Assembly: GCA_024277115.1 (NCBI GenBank)
Contig: JAJRVW010000081.1
Span: 36,546-100,545 of the forward strand
Direction of reading: 5' to 3'
Length of the DNA: 64,000 nt
Origin: Calditrichota bacterium
GTDB taxonomy: Bacteria > Calditrichota > Calditrichia > Calditrichales > J004
Part shown: positions 8,024-15,310 of the stretch, in pieces
How positions within the stretch are numbered: position 1 is the stretch's first letter
How the letters are laid out: each line of letters opens with the position of its first letter
Made by a program: the position numbers and the translations under genes
Notes under the pieces: generated by a model
Database searches by the model: none
What the model saw: the letters and a program-made list of their open reading frames with translations, nothing else
What the model was told of the DNA's origin: nothing

Positions 8024-9601
8024 CTATGCTGTTTTTAATGATTCTTCAAATTCTTTTCCGCCATTTTCTTTGTCGTACGCCGCTTTTTTATTGATAGCCA
8101 TCAAAAAAGCCCGTGCGCTGGCTTCCACAACATCCGTCGAAACGCCCCTTCCGTTAAAGGATTTTTCTCCGGAACGGATGCGTAACAAGGCCTCGCCCAA
8201 CGCTTCCCTGCCCGATGTAACCGAACGTACTTGGTATGATTCGATCATAAACTGTTTGTTTAAGGCACGCTCGATGGCATTAAAAACTGCCGCAACCGGT
8301 CCATCGCCTGTGGCCGATTCCTGAATTACTTCCCCGTTCACATTCAATTTTATTGCTGCGGTGGGGATGGCGTGGCTACCTAAATGCACCTGAAAATATT
8401 CCAGGTTAAAATGCTCATTCTTTTTGTAGGCCTCATCGCCCATCAAAATGCGCAGATCATCATCAAAGATTTCTTTTTTCTTATCCGAAAGGTCGGTAAA
8501 TAATTTATAAACCCGGTCCAGCTCTTTCTCGTCCAACTTATAACCCAAAACTTCCAACCGGGATTTTAATCCGTGCCGCCCGGAATGCCGTCACAAAACA
8601 ATTTTAGTATGGGTAACACCCACTTCTTCCGGTGTCATAATCTCATAAGTTTCCCTGTTTTTCAACATGCCGTCCTGATGGATTCCCGCCTCATGGGCAA
8701 AAGCATTGGCGCCAACGATTGCCTTATTGGGCTGCACGATCATCCCGGTAAAGCCGGAAACCATTTTGCTGGTATTAAGTAAATCTTTTGTATTAAGGTT
8801 TGTATGAAAATCGAACAGGTCGCTGCGTACTTTTAAGGCCATCACAACCTCTTCCAAAGAAGCATTGCCTGCACGTTCACCAATCCCGTTTATGGTGCAC
8901 TCAATTTGCCGCGCGCCGGCGTTTAACGCGGAGATAGAATTAGCAACCGCCAGGCCCAGGTCATTATGGCAATGCACACTGATAATGGCCCGGTCAATAT
9001 TTTTCACTCTCTTTTTTATTTCGCTGATAATCGTGGCGTATTCCTGTGGCAAGGTGTAACCGGTGGTGTCCGGGATGTTGACCGTCGTAGCGCCGGCTTC
9101 GATGGCTGTCTCTATCACATCGGCCAGATAGCCGATTTCCGTACGCCCGGCATCTTCGGCCGAAAACTCCACATCATCGCAAAAAGTTTTGGCGTACTTA
9201 ACCGCGTCGTAGGACATTTTTAAAACCGTCTCCCTTTTTTCATGCATCGATCGGCCATATTGCGAACCGCTGAATTTGCCCAAAATATGATAATCCGAAG
9301 TGCTGGAAAAAGTATGTATTCGTGGCTTTTTGGCTTCGCTGATTGCTTCCCACGCTTTTTTGATGTCAATCTCTTTAGCCCTGCAAAGCGCGGCGATTGT
9401 AACGCCAATCTCTGCCGAAATGCGCTTTACCGCCTCAAATTGTGCTGGGGAAGAAATGGGAAATCCCGCTTCGATCACATCCACATTCAGCTTCTCAAGC
9501 TGGCGCGCTATTTCCAGCTTTTCCATAATATTCAGGGATGCCCCGGGCGATTGCTCGCCATCGCGCAAGGTCGTATCAAAAATGATTATTTGTTCTGACA
9601 T
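8024..9601 (-). pseudogene. leuA: 2-isopropylmalate synthase with an in-frame TGA
   Basis: LeuA condenses acetyl-CoA with 2-oxoisovalerate, the first committed and feedback-inhibited step of leucine synthesis. Residues 1-336 carry the DRE-TIM barrel: [16 protein letters not shown], then [15 protein letters not shown] with the HxH metal ligands, and [19 protein letters not shown]. At codon 337 (8591-8593) a TGA replaces the glycine of the conserved 'GKHSG' motif: the reading is VL-stop-RHSGRHGLKSRLEVLGY, with no change of frame. The rest (to 8024) is the C-terminal regulatory domain with SVTSGREALGEALLRIR and STDVVEASARAFLMAINK. One base (G to T in GGA) would explain it. TGA is a true stop elsewhere in this window (argB, the holin-like gene). 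The next base is C, a context known to allow some readthrough. Nonsense mutation or consensus error are the main options. Confidence 0.88.
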
Positions 9602-9644
9602 AGCTTTTTCCTTCTTTTTGAATAGAAAATTTTATTTATGTAGT

Positions 9645-9843
9645 CATTCTGCAAGAATACTTTTTCTCAAGGGTCTGACCCCGGAATGAAAAAAGATTCC
9701 TGCGGAATGACAGCACACGCGTGTCATTCTGATGGGATTCCGGTGTTCTTAATCGGAATGAGAGAAGAATCCCATTGTTTTTCAATCTTATTATTAACCA
9801 TGAAGGGATTCTTCACTGCACTGCGTTCCGCTCAGAATGACAG
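9645..9843. repeat. Cluster of family A-like repeat fragments between leuB and leuA
   Basis: The 251-base gap between leuA and leuB contains four GTCATTCTG/CAGAATGACA-like ends, at about 9643, 9718 and 9833 and in the GGAATGACAG near 9705, with GGGATTCC and AGAAGAATCCC motifs in between. The pattern is of overlapping inverted repeats rather than genes. The stretch interrupts an otherwise tight operon. Confidence 0.6.
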
Positions 9844-9852
9844 TTCCAGTTA

Positions 9853-10935
9853 TCATACAAGCTCATCACTATAAACCTGCTCACACTGCTTCAAAACCAT
9901 CTTGGTCATCTCCGTAGTTGAAATAATTTTTGAACCTTCTTGGGCGATGTCCTCCGTGCAATAGCCATCCTGTAAAGTATTTTCAACCGCTTGCTCAATA
10001 ATCTGTGCCGCTTGCTTGTTTTTAAATGTTTGCTCAAAGAGCATCGCTACAGATAAAATCGCCGCAACCGGATTCGCTTTATTTTGTCCGGCAATATCCG
10101 GCGCGCTGCCATGGACCGGCTCATACATGGCGTGTTTTGCGCCAATACTGGCCGATGGAAGCATGCCCAGGCTACCGGTTATCATCCCGGCAATATCGCT
10201 TAAAATATCCCCAAAAAGATTTGAAGTAAGGATCACATCAAACTGTTTCGGATCACGAACAATTTGCATAGCGGCGTTGTCCACGTACATATTTGTTAGT
10301 TCAATTTGCGGATAATCTTTGGCAATTGCCGCAACCGTATTGCGCCAAAACTGCGAGACCTCCAGCACATTGGCTTTATCTACCGACATGACTTTTTTAT
10401 TGCGCCGTCCGGCAATTTCAAACGCCACCCGCGCAATCCGCTCAATTTCATGTTTGGAATAAACCATAGTATTCCAGCCTTTTTCACCATCCTGCCCGCG
10501 TGGCCGGCCAAAATAAATGCCGCCGGTCAACTCGCGTAAAACGATAAAATCGGTGCCTTTTAATACGTCCTCTTTCAGGGAAGAAGCATTCAGGAAGGAA
10601 GAAAAAACTTTGGCCGGCCGGATATTGGCATACAAGCCCAGCTCTTTGCGCAATTTTAAAAGGGCCGCCTCCGGTTTTAAATGATGTTCCAGATTTTCCC
10701 ATTTAGGGCCGCCAACCGCCCCTAAAAAAACGGCATCTGCCTCAAGACAGGCATTTAAAGCTTCATCCGTTAAAGGTGTTCCAAATTTTTCATAAGACGC
10801 GCCGCCAATAAGTTGCTCATTCAGGGAAAGCGTAATCCCTGATTGCTTCGCCATAAATTGTAAAACCTGTACGGCGGCTTTGGTTACCTCCGGGCCAATA
10901 CCATCGCCTGGAAGAGGGGTCAGTTTAAAATCCAT
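9853..10935 (-). CDS. leuB: 3-isopropylmalate dehydrogenase
   Basis: LeuB oxidises and decarboxylates 3-isopropylmalate with NAD. The 360-residue protein starts with LTPLPGDGIGPEVTKAAVQVL, contains LRKELGLYANIRPAKVF, RELTGGIYFGRPRG (isopropylmalate binding), VDKANVLEVSQFWR and the metal/NAD segments NLFGDILSDIAGMITGSLGMLPSASIG and EPVHGSAPDIAGQNKANPVAAILS. It is the first structural gene of the leuBACD operon, with an AAGGA ribosome site seven bases before ATG 10935 and a structured leader upstream. Confidence 0.96.
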   Translation of the reverse strand: MDFKLTPLPGDGIGPEVTKAAVQVLQFMAKQSGITLSLNEQLIGGASYEKFGTPLTDEALNACLEADAVFLGAVGGPKWENLEHHLKPEAALLKLRKELGLYANIRPAKVFSSFLNASSLKEDVLKGTDFIVLRELTGGIYFGRPRGQDGEKGWNTMVYSKHEIERIARVAFEIAGRRNKKVMSVDKANVLEVSQFWRNTVAAIAKDYPQIELTNMYVDNAAMQIVRDPKQFDVILTSNLFGDILSDIAGMITGSLGMLPSASIGAKHAMYEPVHGSAPDIAGQNKANPVAAILSVAMLFEQTFKNKQAAQIIEQAVENTLQDGYCTEDIAQEGSKIISTTEMTKMVLKQCEQVYSDELV

Positions 10936-10948
10936 AAATATCCTTAAA

Positions 10949-11097
10949 AAGTTTATGATAAACTTCCCGGATACAATCCAGCTTTTCAGGAGAATCCCGA
11001 AACCTATTTTAGAACGATGTTAATTTATGTGGTATGATTTTGGGATTCTTTAGTCTTAGCCTAAGAGTAAGAGGCGCAGGCTAAGGAGAATAATCCC
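10949..11097 (-). promoter_or_regulatory. leu operon attenuator: mutually exclusive RNA stems before leuB
   Basis: Read in the leu direction, the end of the leader ORF forms a hairpin CTTAGCCT / AGGCTAAG (11085-11078 with 11062-11055), made of its Leu codons and its stop codon. An outer arm GGGATTATTCT (11097-11087) can pair with AGAATCCC (11049-11042). That same AGAATCCC can instead pair with GGGATTCT (10998-10991) downstream, so the two pairings exclude each other. The last element is an AT-rich hairpin AAGTTTA-TCA-TAAACTT (10965-10949) followed by T's, touching the leuB ribosome site; it could act as terminator or as a block on translation. This is the layout expected of ribosome-controlled attenuation. 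Stem stabilities were not computed. Confidence 0.7.
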
Positions 11098-11220
11098 GTT
11101 AAGTAGAATAATATCCAGCGGAAGGTTAATACTGTTTAAAATGCGCACACTACGATTATTTTGAACACACATATCCTCTGCGTTCATGGAAAGAGAAATA
11201 TTTTTAATCGAAGGGTTCAT
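11056..11220 (-). CDS. Leu/Ile-rich leader peptide of the leuBACD operon
   Basis: A 54-codon ORF starting at ATG 11220 and ending in TAA at 11056, entirely upstream of leuB. It encodes 13 leucines and eight isoleucines. The last 28 residues hold 12 Leu and 6 Ile, ending IILLSLRLLLLG. Leu codons are mixed (TTA, CTT, CTC, CTG, CTA), so the bias is at amino-acid level, not a base-composition effect. The stop codon lies inside a hairpin that can switch partners (see attenuator). A good promoter ends about 25 bases upstream of the ATG. There is no clear Shine-Dalgarno site; internal ATGs at codons 12 and 17 are alternatives. Role by analogy: ribosome stalling when charged Leu-tRNA (and perhaps Ile-tRNA) is scarce raises transcription of the leu genes. 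Confidence 0.78.
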   Translation of the reverse strand: MNPSIKNISLSMNAEDMCVQNNRSVRILNSINLPLDIILLNGIILLSLRLLLLG

Positions 11221-11250
11221 TTTATTTAATGTGTTGATTTGTGAAAGCCA

Positions 11251-11279
11251 AGTGTAAACAAGCCAAAACTAAATTGCAA
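11251..11279 (-). promoter_or_regulatory. Sigma-70-type promoter of the leu leader
   Basis: On the minus strand TTGCAA (11279-11274) and TACACT (11256-11251) are separated by exactly 17 bases. The predicted start of transcription, about 11244, lies about 25 bases before the leader ATG at 11220. It fits the bacterial housekeeping consensus at both hexamers. Confidence 0.55.
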
Positions 11280-11327
11280 TTATTTTTAATAGTCGAGCAC
11301 ACATCCCAACTATTTAGATTTAAATTA

Positions 11328-12224
11328 TTATTGCCTTAAAGATATAAGTAATTGTAAACTCTTATCAATCTTAAGTTCTTCTAGCAAGTTGTATATGTTT
11401 TGACAATGTCGCTGTACATTATATTTGACATCAATATAAACACCTGGTAATATTTTTTTCCATTCTCCGTCAGTGGCAACATTCTCATGGCTTGGCCTTG
11501 TATTAATAAAAAACTTTTGCTTACTTGATCTTATCGGTAATTTATCAACACTAAGGAAACCAAGTTTAAAAAGTTCTTTAACAACTATTTCATCAAGATC
11601 TGCCCATGTTTTAGGATTATACTTTTCATCACCTATCAATAACCATTCTGGTTTAATATTAACTAAATCTTCTGCAGATTTATTCTTTAAGTCTTTAACA
11701 GATATAAACCCATCCCTATATGAATTTGGGGAGAAGTTTTTAGCTATATTGTCATTAATTACCGTATTTAGCTCCTCCGTAATAAAAGTATTGATATATG
11801 ATTTGTGACTAAAAAACTTTCTCATTATGATTTTGTAAAATTCCTCCATATCAGTTCCAAGTATTTTGTCTACCTGATTTGCCTTTAGGTTCAATTGACG
11901 ACAGTACTTATCAATAATTGTCTGTGGGTAAACATTTCTATTTTCGGCAATAATATTTGTTGCTTCTCTTCTTGAAATCTTAAACTTCTTAATTAGATAA
12001 ACTAAATCTAAGATTTGTGTTAAAGCAGATGGAATATGTGAAGGGTGTTGGAGAAGATAAATTTTCTGATTTTTAAACTTACTATTCTTAGTCTTCATAT
12101 TGTGGGTTCGTAATAACAACCTCCTTATAACAGAATTCGGTGTATCTTGGAATGATTCTGAATGTTTTAATAAATAGTCGTATATTTCCTGATCTATTTC
12201 AATTTGAATATAATTTCCCATCAT
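11328..12224 (-). CDS. AT-rich orphan protein with SeqA-N-like (ribbon-helix-helix) start
   Basis: A 298-residue protein I do not recognise as a whole. Residues 5-37 (IQIEIDQEIYDYLLKHSE, then TPNSVIRRLLL) resemble the small N-terminal dimerisation domain of SeqA and related ribbon-helix-helix proteins. The middle is helical and Lys/Asn rich (LVYLIKKFKISRREATNII). The C-terminus has a compact motif NTRPSHENVATDGEWKKI followed by IDVKYNVQRHCQNIYNLLEEL. Base composition is clearly more AT-rich than the neighbouring leu genes and codon use is dominated by AAA, ATT and TTA, so it was probably acquired. It sits alone between the leu leader and a GntR regulator. A DNA-binding or defence role is possible but unproven. 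The start may be either of the two adjacent ATGs. Confidence 0.6.
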   Translation of the reverse strand: MMGNYIQIEIDQEIYDYLLKHSESFQDTPNSVIRRLLLRTHNMKTKNSKFKNQKIYLLQHPSHIPSALTQILDLVYLIKKFKISRREATNIIAENRNVYPQTIIDKYCRQLNLKANQVDKILGTDMEEFYKIIMRKFFSHKSYINTFITEELNTVINDNIAKNFSPNSYRDGFISVKDLKNKSAEDLVNIKPEWLLIGDEKYNPKTWADLDEIVVKELFKLGFLSVDKLPIRSSKQKFFINTRPSHENVATDGEWKKILPGVYIDVKYNVQRHCQNIYNLLEELKIDKSLQLLISLRQ

Positions 12225-12330
12225 ACACCTCTCTTTTTTTAACTTATTACACTTGTAGTATAAGTAGTAGACGTAGTTAAGTCAATTTTTTTCACTTAAA
12301 TATTTTTATTTGCATTTCTATATCTCCCTT

Positions 12331-12354
12331 TGTACCATTACACCACACGGTACA
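12331..12354. promoter_or_regulatory. Candidate operator for the GntR/YtrA-type regulator
   Basis: An inverted repeat TGTACC (12331-12336) and GGTACA (12349-12354) with a 12-base spacer, 14 bases upstream of the regulator's ATG. YtrA-subfamily repressors commonly bind such inverted sites at their own promoter, so autoregulation is the natural reading. Both half-sites are perfect mirror images. Confidence 0.5.
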
Positions 12355-12368
12355 TATGGGACAAAAAT

Positions 12369-12749
12369 ATGGAAATAATAATCGACATTGAAAATGAAAC
12401 ACCTTTGTTTGCACAATTGATCGGGCAAATAAAGGAAGCAGTCCTCAAAGGGAAAATAAAACCCGGCGACCCGTTGCCCTCAATCCGGCAATTGGCGAAC
12501 GACCTGAACCTGAACAGTAAAACCGTCGCTAAAGCTTATCGCCTATTGGAGCGTGATTCGGTTATTAAGGCCAGAGGTTACCGCGGTACATTTGTCCACC
12601 CGGATGCCGTTGCAAACAGTACGGTCGATTTAAATAAATGGGTTGAGGAGCGTTTAAACGAAACCGTAACAGCTTTTAGAAAATCAGGCGTAACAGATTC
12701 TGAAATCCGTATCGCCTTTGCAAACATCATGAACAAAAAAAACTTTTAG
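12369..12749 (+). CDS. GntR-family transcriptional regulator, YtrA subfamily
   Basis: A 126-residue one-domain regulator. The winged helix is typical GntR: PLFAQLIGQIKEAVLKGKIKPGDPLPSIRQLANDLNLNSKTVAKAYRLLERDSVIKARGYRGTFV. The C-terminal tail is only about 50 residues, which marks the YtrA subfamily; these lack a large ligand domain and usually control adjacent membrane or ABC genes. I place the start at ATG 12369; upstream codons in the same frame overlap the candidate operator and have no ribosome site. The next gene starts nine bases after its stop, so the pair forms an operon. The signal sensed is unknown. Confidence 0.88.
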   Translation: MEIIIDIENETPLFAQLIGQIKEAVLKGKIKPGDPLPSIRQLANDLNLNSKTVAKAYRLLERDSVIKARGYRGTFVHPDAVANSTVDLNKWVEERLNETVTAFRKSGVTDSEIRIAFANIMNKKNF

Positions 12750-12758
12750 GGAGAAAAC

Positions 12759-13625
12759 ATGTCTGAAAATATTTTATTTTACCTTGTATTTTTAAGCCAG
12801 ATATTTCTGGTTTCTTATTACTATCCAAAAGAAATTTTAAAGCGGATCAGTTATGTGATTGAAACATACCCGGTGGATAAATATCCAAAACTTTACATCA
12901 AGCACCCGGATTATTATCGGCTGGGCCAAACAATTTTCAAAGTGATCAATTACATCATTCTGGCACTGGGACTAATCATTTTAATTGCTGTTGCCGTTTG
13001 GGACAGTAACTCGGATGGCAAAGTAAATGAAGTTATCCCCGCCGCATATTTTTTCCTTCAGATGGTCCCCATGATTATGATGGAGATTTCCGGCTTTGCC
13101 TATTTTAAACTAATGCGAAAAACAGATATGCGGACAAAGCGGACAGCCGACTTGGAGCCAAGGCGATTATTTGATTTTGTTCCTCCATTTTCCCTTGGAA
13201 TAGCGCTCGTCATGTTTGTGGCTTGTATTCTGTTTTATCATAATCTTGAGCCGCTTCGGATAAGCGTAGAAAATGATACGTTTACTATTTTACTTACCCT
13301 TTTGCTAACCAATATTTTATTTGCCGGGATAATTTTTTGGAATCTGTATGGCAAAACACGCGATCCATACCAGGATGGGCCGGATTATAAAAAACAGGTA
13401 AAAATGACCATTAAGTCGCTGATTTATACGAGTATAGTTGCAAGCGCTTTTTTTATGATAAACAAAGCAATCGATACTTATAATCTGGATTTTATGCAAC
13501 CGGTCCTGATGAGCGCTTACTTGCAGTTCATCATTTTTATAGGCCTGGGCGCCATGCTCCGCAACCAGAATATAGAAGAAATGAATTTTGATGTCTACAA
13601 AGCCGACGTAACAGACGCAGGATAA
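12759..13625 (+). CDS. Polytopic membrane protein paired with the GntR regulator
   Basis: A 288-residue protein with about seven hydrophobic segments (residues 5-20, 60-82, 93-112, 146-165, 175-195, 215-232 and 243-262). A charged loop RKTDMRTKRTADLEPRR follows segment three and another, KTRDPYQDGPDYKKQ, follows segment five. I see no transporter or enzyme motif. Similar proteins of unknown function often follow YtrA-type regulators. The start has GGGAG eight bases upstream, and the tight spacing with the regulator gene shows co-transcription. It may be the target whose level or state the regulator controls. Confidence 0.65.
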   Translation: MSENILFYLVFLSQIFLVSYYYPKEILKRISYVIETYPVDKYPKLYIKHPDYYRLGQTIFKVINYIILALGLIILIAVAVWDSNSDGKVNEVIPAAYFFLQMVPMIMMEISGFAYFKLMRKTDMRTKRTADLEPRRLFDFVPPFSLGIALVMFVACILFYHNLEPLRISVENDTFTILLTLLLTNILFAGIIFWNLYGKTRDPYQDGPDYKKQVKMTIKSLIYTSIVASAFFMINKAIDTYNLDFMQPVLMSAYLQFIIFIGLGAMLRNQNIEEMNFDVYKADVTDAG

Positions 13626-13679
13626 AATTTCAAAATGGCCGTATTAAAAATATTATGAAAAATAAACACAACCCAACGA

Positions 13680-13751
13680 TGTCATTGTATAACAATCTTT
13701 TTGGGTAAGGAATAATCCTCCTATAACGAAAAAGATTCATTCAAAATGACA
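13680..13751. repeat. Dispersed palindromic repeat (family B), copy 1
   Basis: A 72-bp element bounded by TGTCATT and AATGACA, with inner inverted arms AATCTTTTT and AAAAAGATT. It is followed by AAATATCTATA. A second copy with the same arms and the same flank is at 22390-22463. It lies between the membrane-protein gene and the LSm-like gene. Confidence 0.7.
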
Positions 13752-13841
13752 AAATATCTATATTGACCTGATAAAGGCATCGGGAAATTAAAAACAAATC
13801 AGTTATTGCTGGGTAAACACAGATAAAAAGGAGTGAAAAAG

Positions 13842-14021
13842 ATGTTGGAAGGATTAAAAGGCAAAGAGGTTATTATACAGATTGGAACAGCCAGTTCTTT
13901 TACAGACCGCCACAAGGGTACAGTTATAAAAATCGGGGATTCATGGCTCCAAATTAAAACTAAAAAGAAAATGGTTTATATCAATATTGAAAAAATTGGC
14001 AGCATTTCCACTACACTCTAA
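13842..14021 (+). CDS. Small LSm/Hfq-like protein
   Basis: A 59-residue protein predicted to be a single small beta-barrel: LKGKEVIIQIG, then HKGTVIKIGDSWLQIKTKKKMVYINIEKIGSIS. Alternating hydrophobics and the closing 'I.IEKIGSIS' strand match the Sm-like fold of short Bacillota/Bacteroidota proteins of unknown role. I use ATG 13842, with AAAAGGAG eight bases upstream; GTG 13833 overlaps that site. It is followed 17 bases later by a two-helix membrane protein, so the two are probably co-transcribed. RNA binding is suggested by fold resemblance only. Confidence 0.65.
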   Translation: MLEGLKGKEVIIQIGTASSFTDRHKGTVIKIGDSWLQIKTKKKMVYINIEKIGSISTTL

Positions 14022-14038
14022 TTAAGAAAGGAAAACAA

Positions 14039-14236
14039 ATGAGTTCAAAAAAAGCATCCATTTTAAATATCGTCACTGCTTTATTTTTTGCATCGCTCAT
14101 AATAATTTCAAGCTATTTAATGGAAGGCTCCGAACAAAAGGATACAATTATGTATTTGTTGATTGCAGTTTGGTTTATCCCGTTTACATATTTTTCCAAA
14201 ATCGAAAATAAATACAAAAAAGCCAGGAAGTGTTAA
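14039..14236 (+). CDS. Small two-helix membrane protein
   Basis: A 65-residue protein with two hydrophobic segments (residues 8-27 and 38-52) and a basic C-terminal tail (KIENKYKKARKC). It starts 17 bases after the LSm-like gene, with AGAAAGGA upstream of ATG 14039. No family is recognised. The short loop and positive tail suggest both termini are cytoplasmic. Confidence 0.6.
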   Translation: MSSKKASILNIVTALFFASLIIISSYLMEGSEQKDTIMYLLIAVWFIPFTYFSKIENKYKKARKC

Positions 14237-14279
14237 TCCCTGGTTTTTTTGAATCAACAATTAAAAAATATTTATCTGA

Positions 14280-15098
14280 TTATTTTTTGTATAATCCGGC
14301 GGCCTTCTCTGCCGAAGTAACAATCCCTTTAATCATAGCCGAACTAAACCCATCGTGTTCCATTTGATTTAAACCGGAAATAGTTACGCCACGCGGCGTG
14401 GTCACCCGATCAATTTCATATTCAGGGTGCCGTTCGTTTTCGAGCAAAAGGGAGGCCGCCCCTTTGGCCGTTTGTGCTGCAATCTTTAAAGCTTTGTCGG
14501 CATGAAAACCAATCTCCACACCGCCTTGAGATGCGGCGCGAATGGCCCGCATAAAAAAAGCAAGGCCACAGGCTGCCAAAGCTGTCGCCGAACCCATAAG
14601 TTCTTCATCGATTAGCATGGCCTGCCCAAGTGTGTTAAAAATTGCTTCGGCTTTTTCTACCGCTTTGGATTTACCATTACTACTGGCCAGGCAAGTCATC
14701 GACTGGCGAATGGAAATGGCCGTATTAGGCATGGCTCGTACAATATCAATTTTAGCGCCAAGTATGGTGGCAATTTGCTGAACAGAAACACCCGTTACTA
14801 CAGAAATTACAATATGTTTTTCAGGGATTAATTTTGGGGCAATTTCCTGTAACACACCGTCAATTTGCTGTGGCTCCACGGCTATTAAAATTATCTCTGA
14901 TTGCTCGACGGCTTTTAAATTATCACTCTCTGTAAAAAAACCATCCTTAACAAGATTTTCAATCCGTTCAAGTTTTCTGCGCGTCAAAATAATATCTTCT
15001 GCTTTGTACAACCCGGATTGTTTTAACCCTTGTGCAATGGCGCAGCCAATGTTCCCGGCGCCAAGTATGGTAAGTTTATTTGTTGATTTATTTTTCAT
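14280..15098 (-). CDS. proC: Pyrroline-5-carboxylate reductase
   Basis: ProC makes proline from pyrroline-5-carboxylate with NAD(P)H. The 272-residue protein begins with the Rossmann motif LTILGAGNIGCAIAQGL, has IILIAVEPQQIDGVLQEI and VSVVTGVSVQQIATIL, the DIVRAMPNTAISIRQSMT motif, and the C-terminal ATALAACGLAFFMRAIRAA and TTPRGVTISGLNQME. The length matches the family. It is monocistronic here, convergent with the small membrane gene; proA and proB are not in the window. Confidence 0.95.
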   Translation of the reverse strand: MKNKSTNKLTILGAGNIGCAIAQGLKQSGLYKAEDIILTRRKLERIENLVKDGFFTESDNLKAVEQSEIILIAVEPQQIDGVLQEIAPKLIPEKHIVISVVTGVSVQQIATILGAKIDIVRAMPNTAISIRQSMTCLASSNGKSKAVEKAEAIFNTLGQAMLIDEELMGSATALAACGLAFFMRAIRAASQGGVEIGFHADKALKIAAQTAKGAASLLLENERHPEYEIDRVTTPRGVTISGLNQMEHDGFSSAMIKGIVTSAEKAAGLYKK

Positions 15099-15310
15099 GG
15101 CCTCGCCTTATTTTGGTATAAAATTGGGATAAATAACTTCAGGTTCTGATGCTCCTCATTTTAGGATAATTTTTGTTTTATTGCTAAAAAATCCTGATCT
15201 GAAATAAAATTTATTTGACCAAATTTTTATCACTCCCTCAACAATCTTAATCGCGCAACCCTTCTCCCCGACAGTTAGGAAAAACAGCATAAATAACAAG
15301 GAGGTTTTCT

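Noticed and set aside
8591..8593. UGA recoded as glycine (as in some candidate phyla), since TGA replaces a Gly codon in leuA.
   Set aside because: TGA ends argB (overlapping the argE ATG), the holin-like gene and others at expected lengths, and three further broken genes have TAA, not TGA. A code change does not fit.
15099..15310. Proline leader peptide upstream of proC.
   Set aside because: I looked for a Pro-rich short ORF on the minus strand by analogy with the leu and arg leaders and found none.
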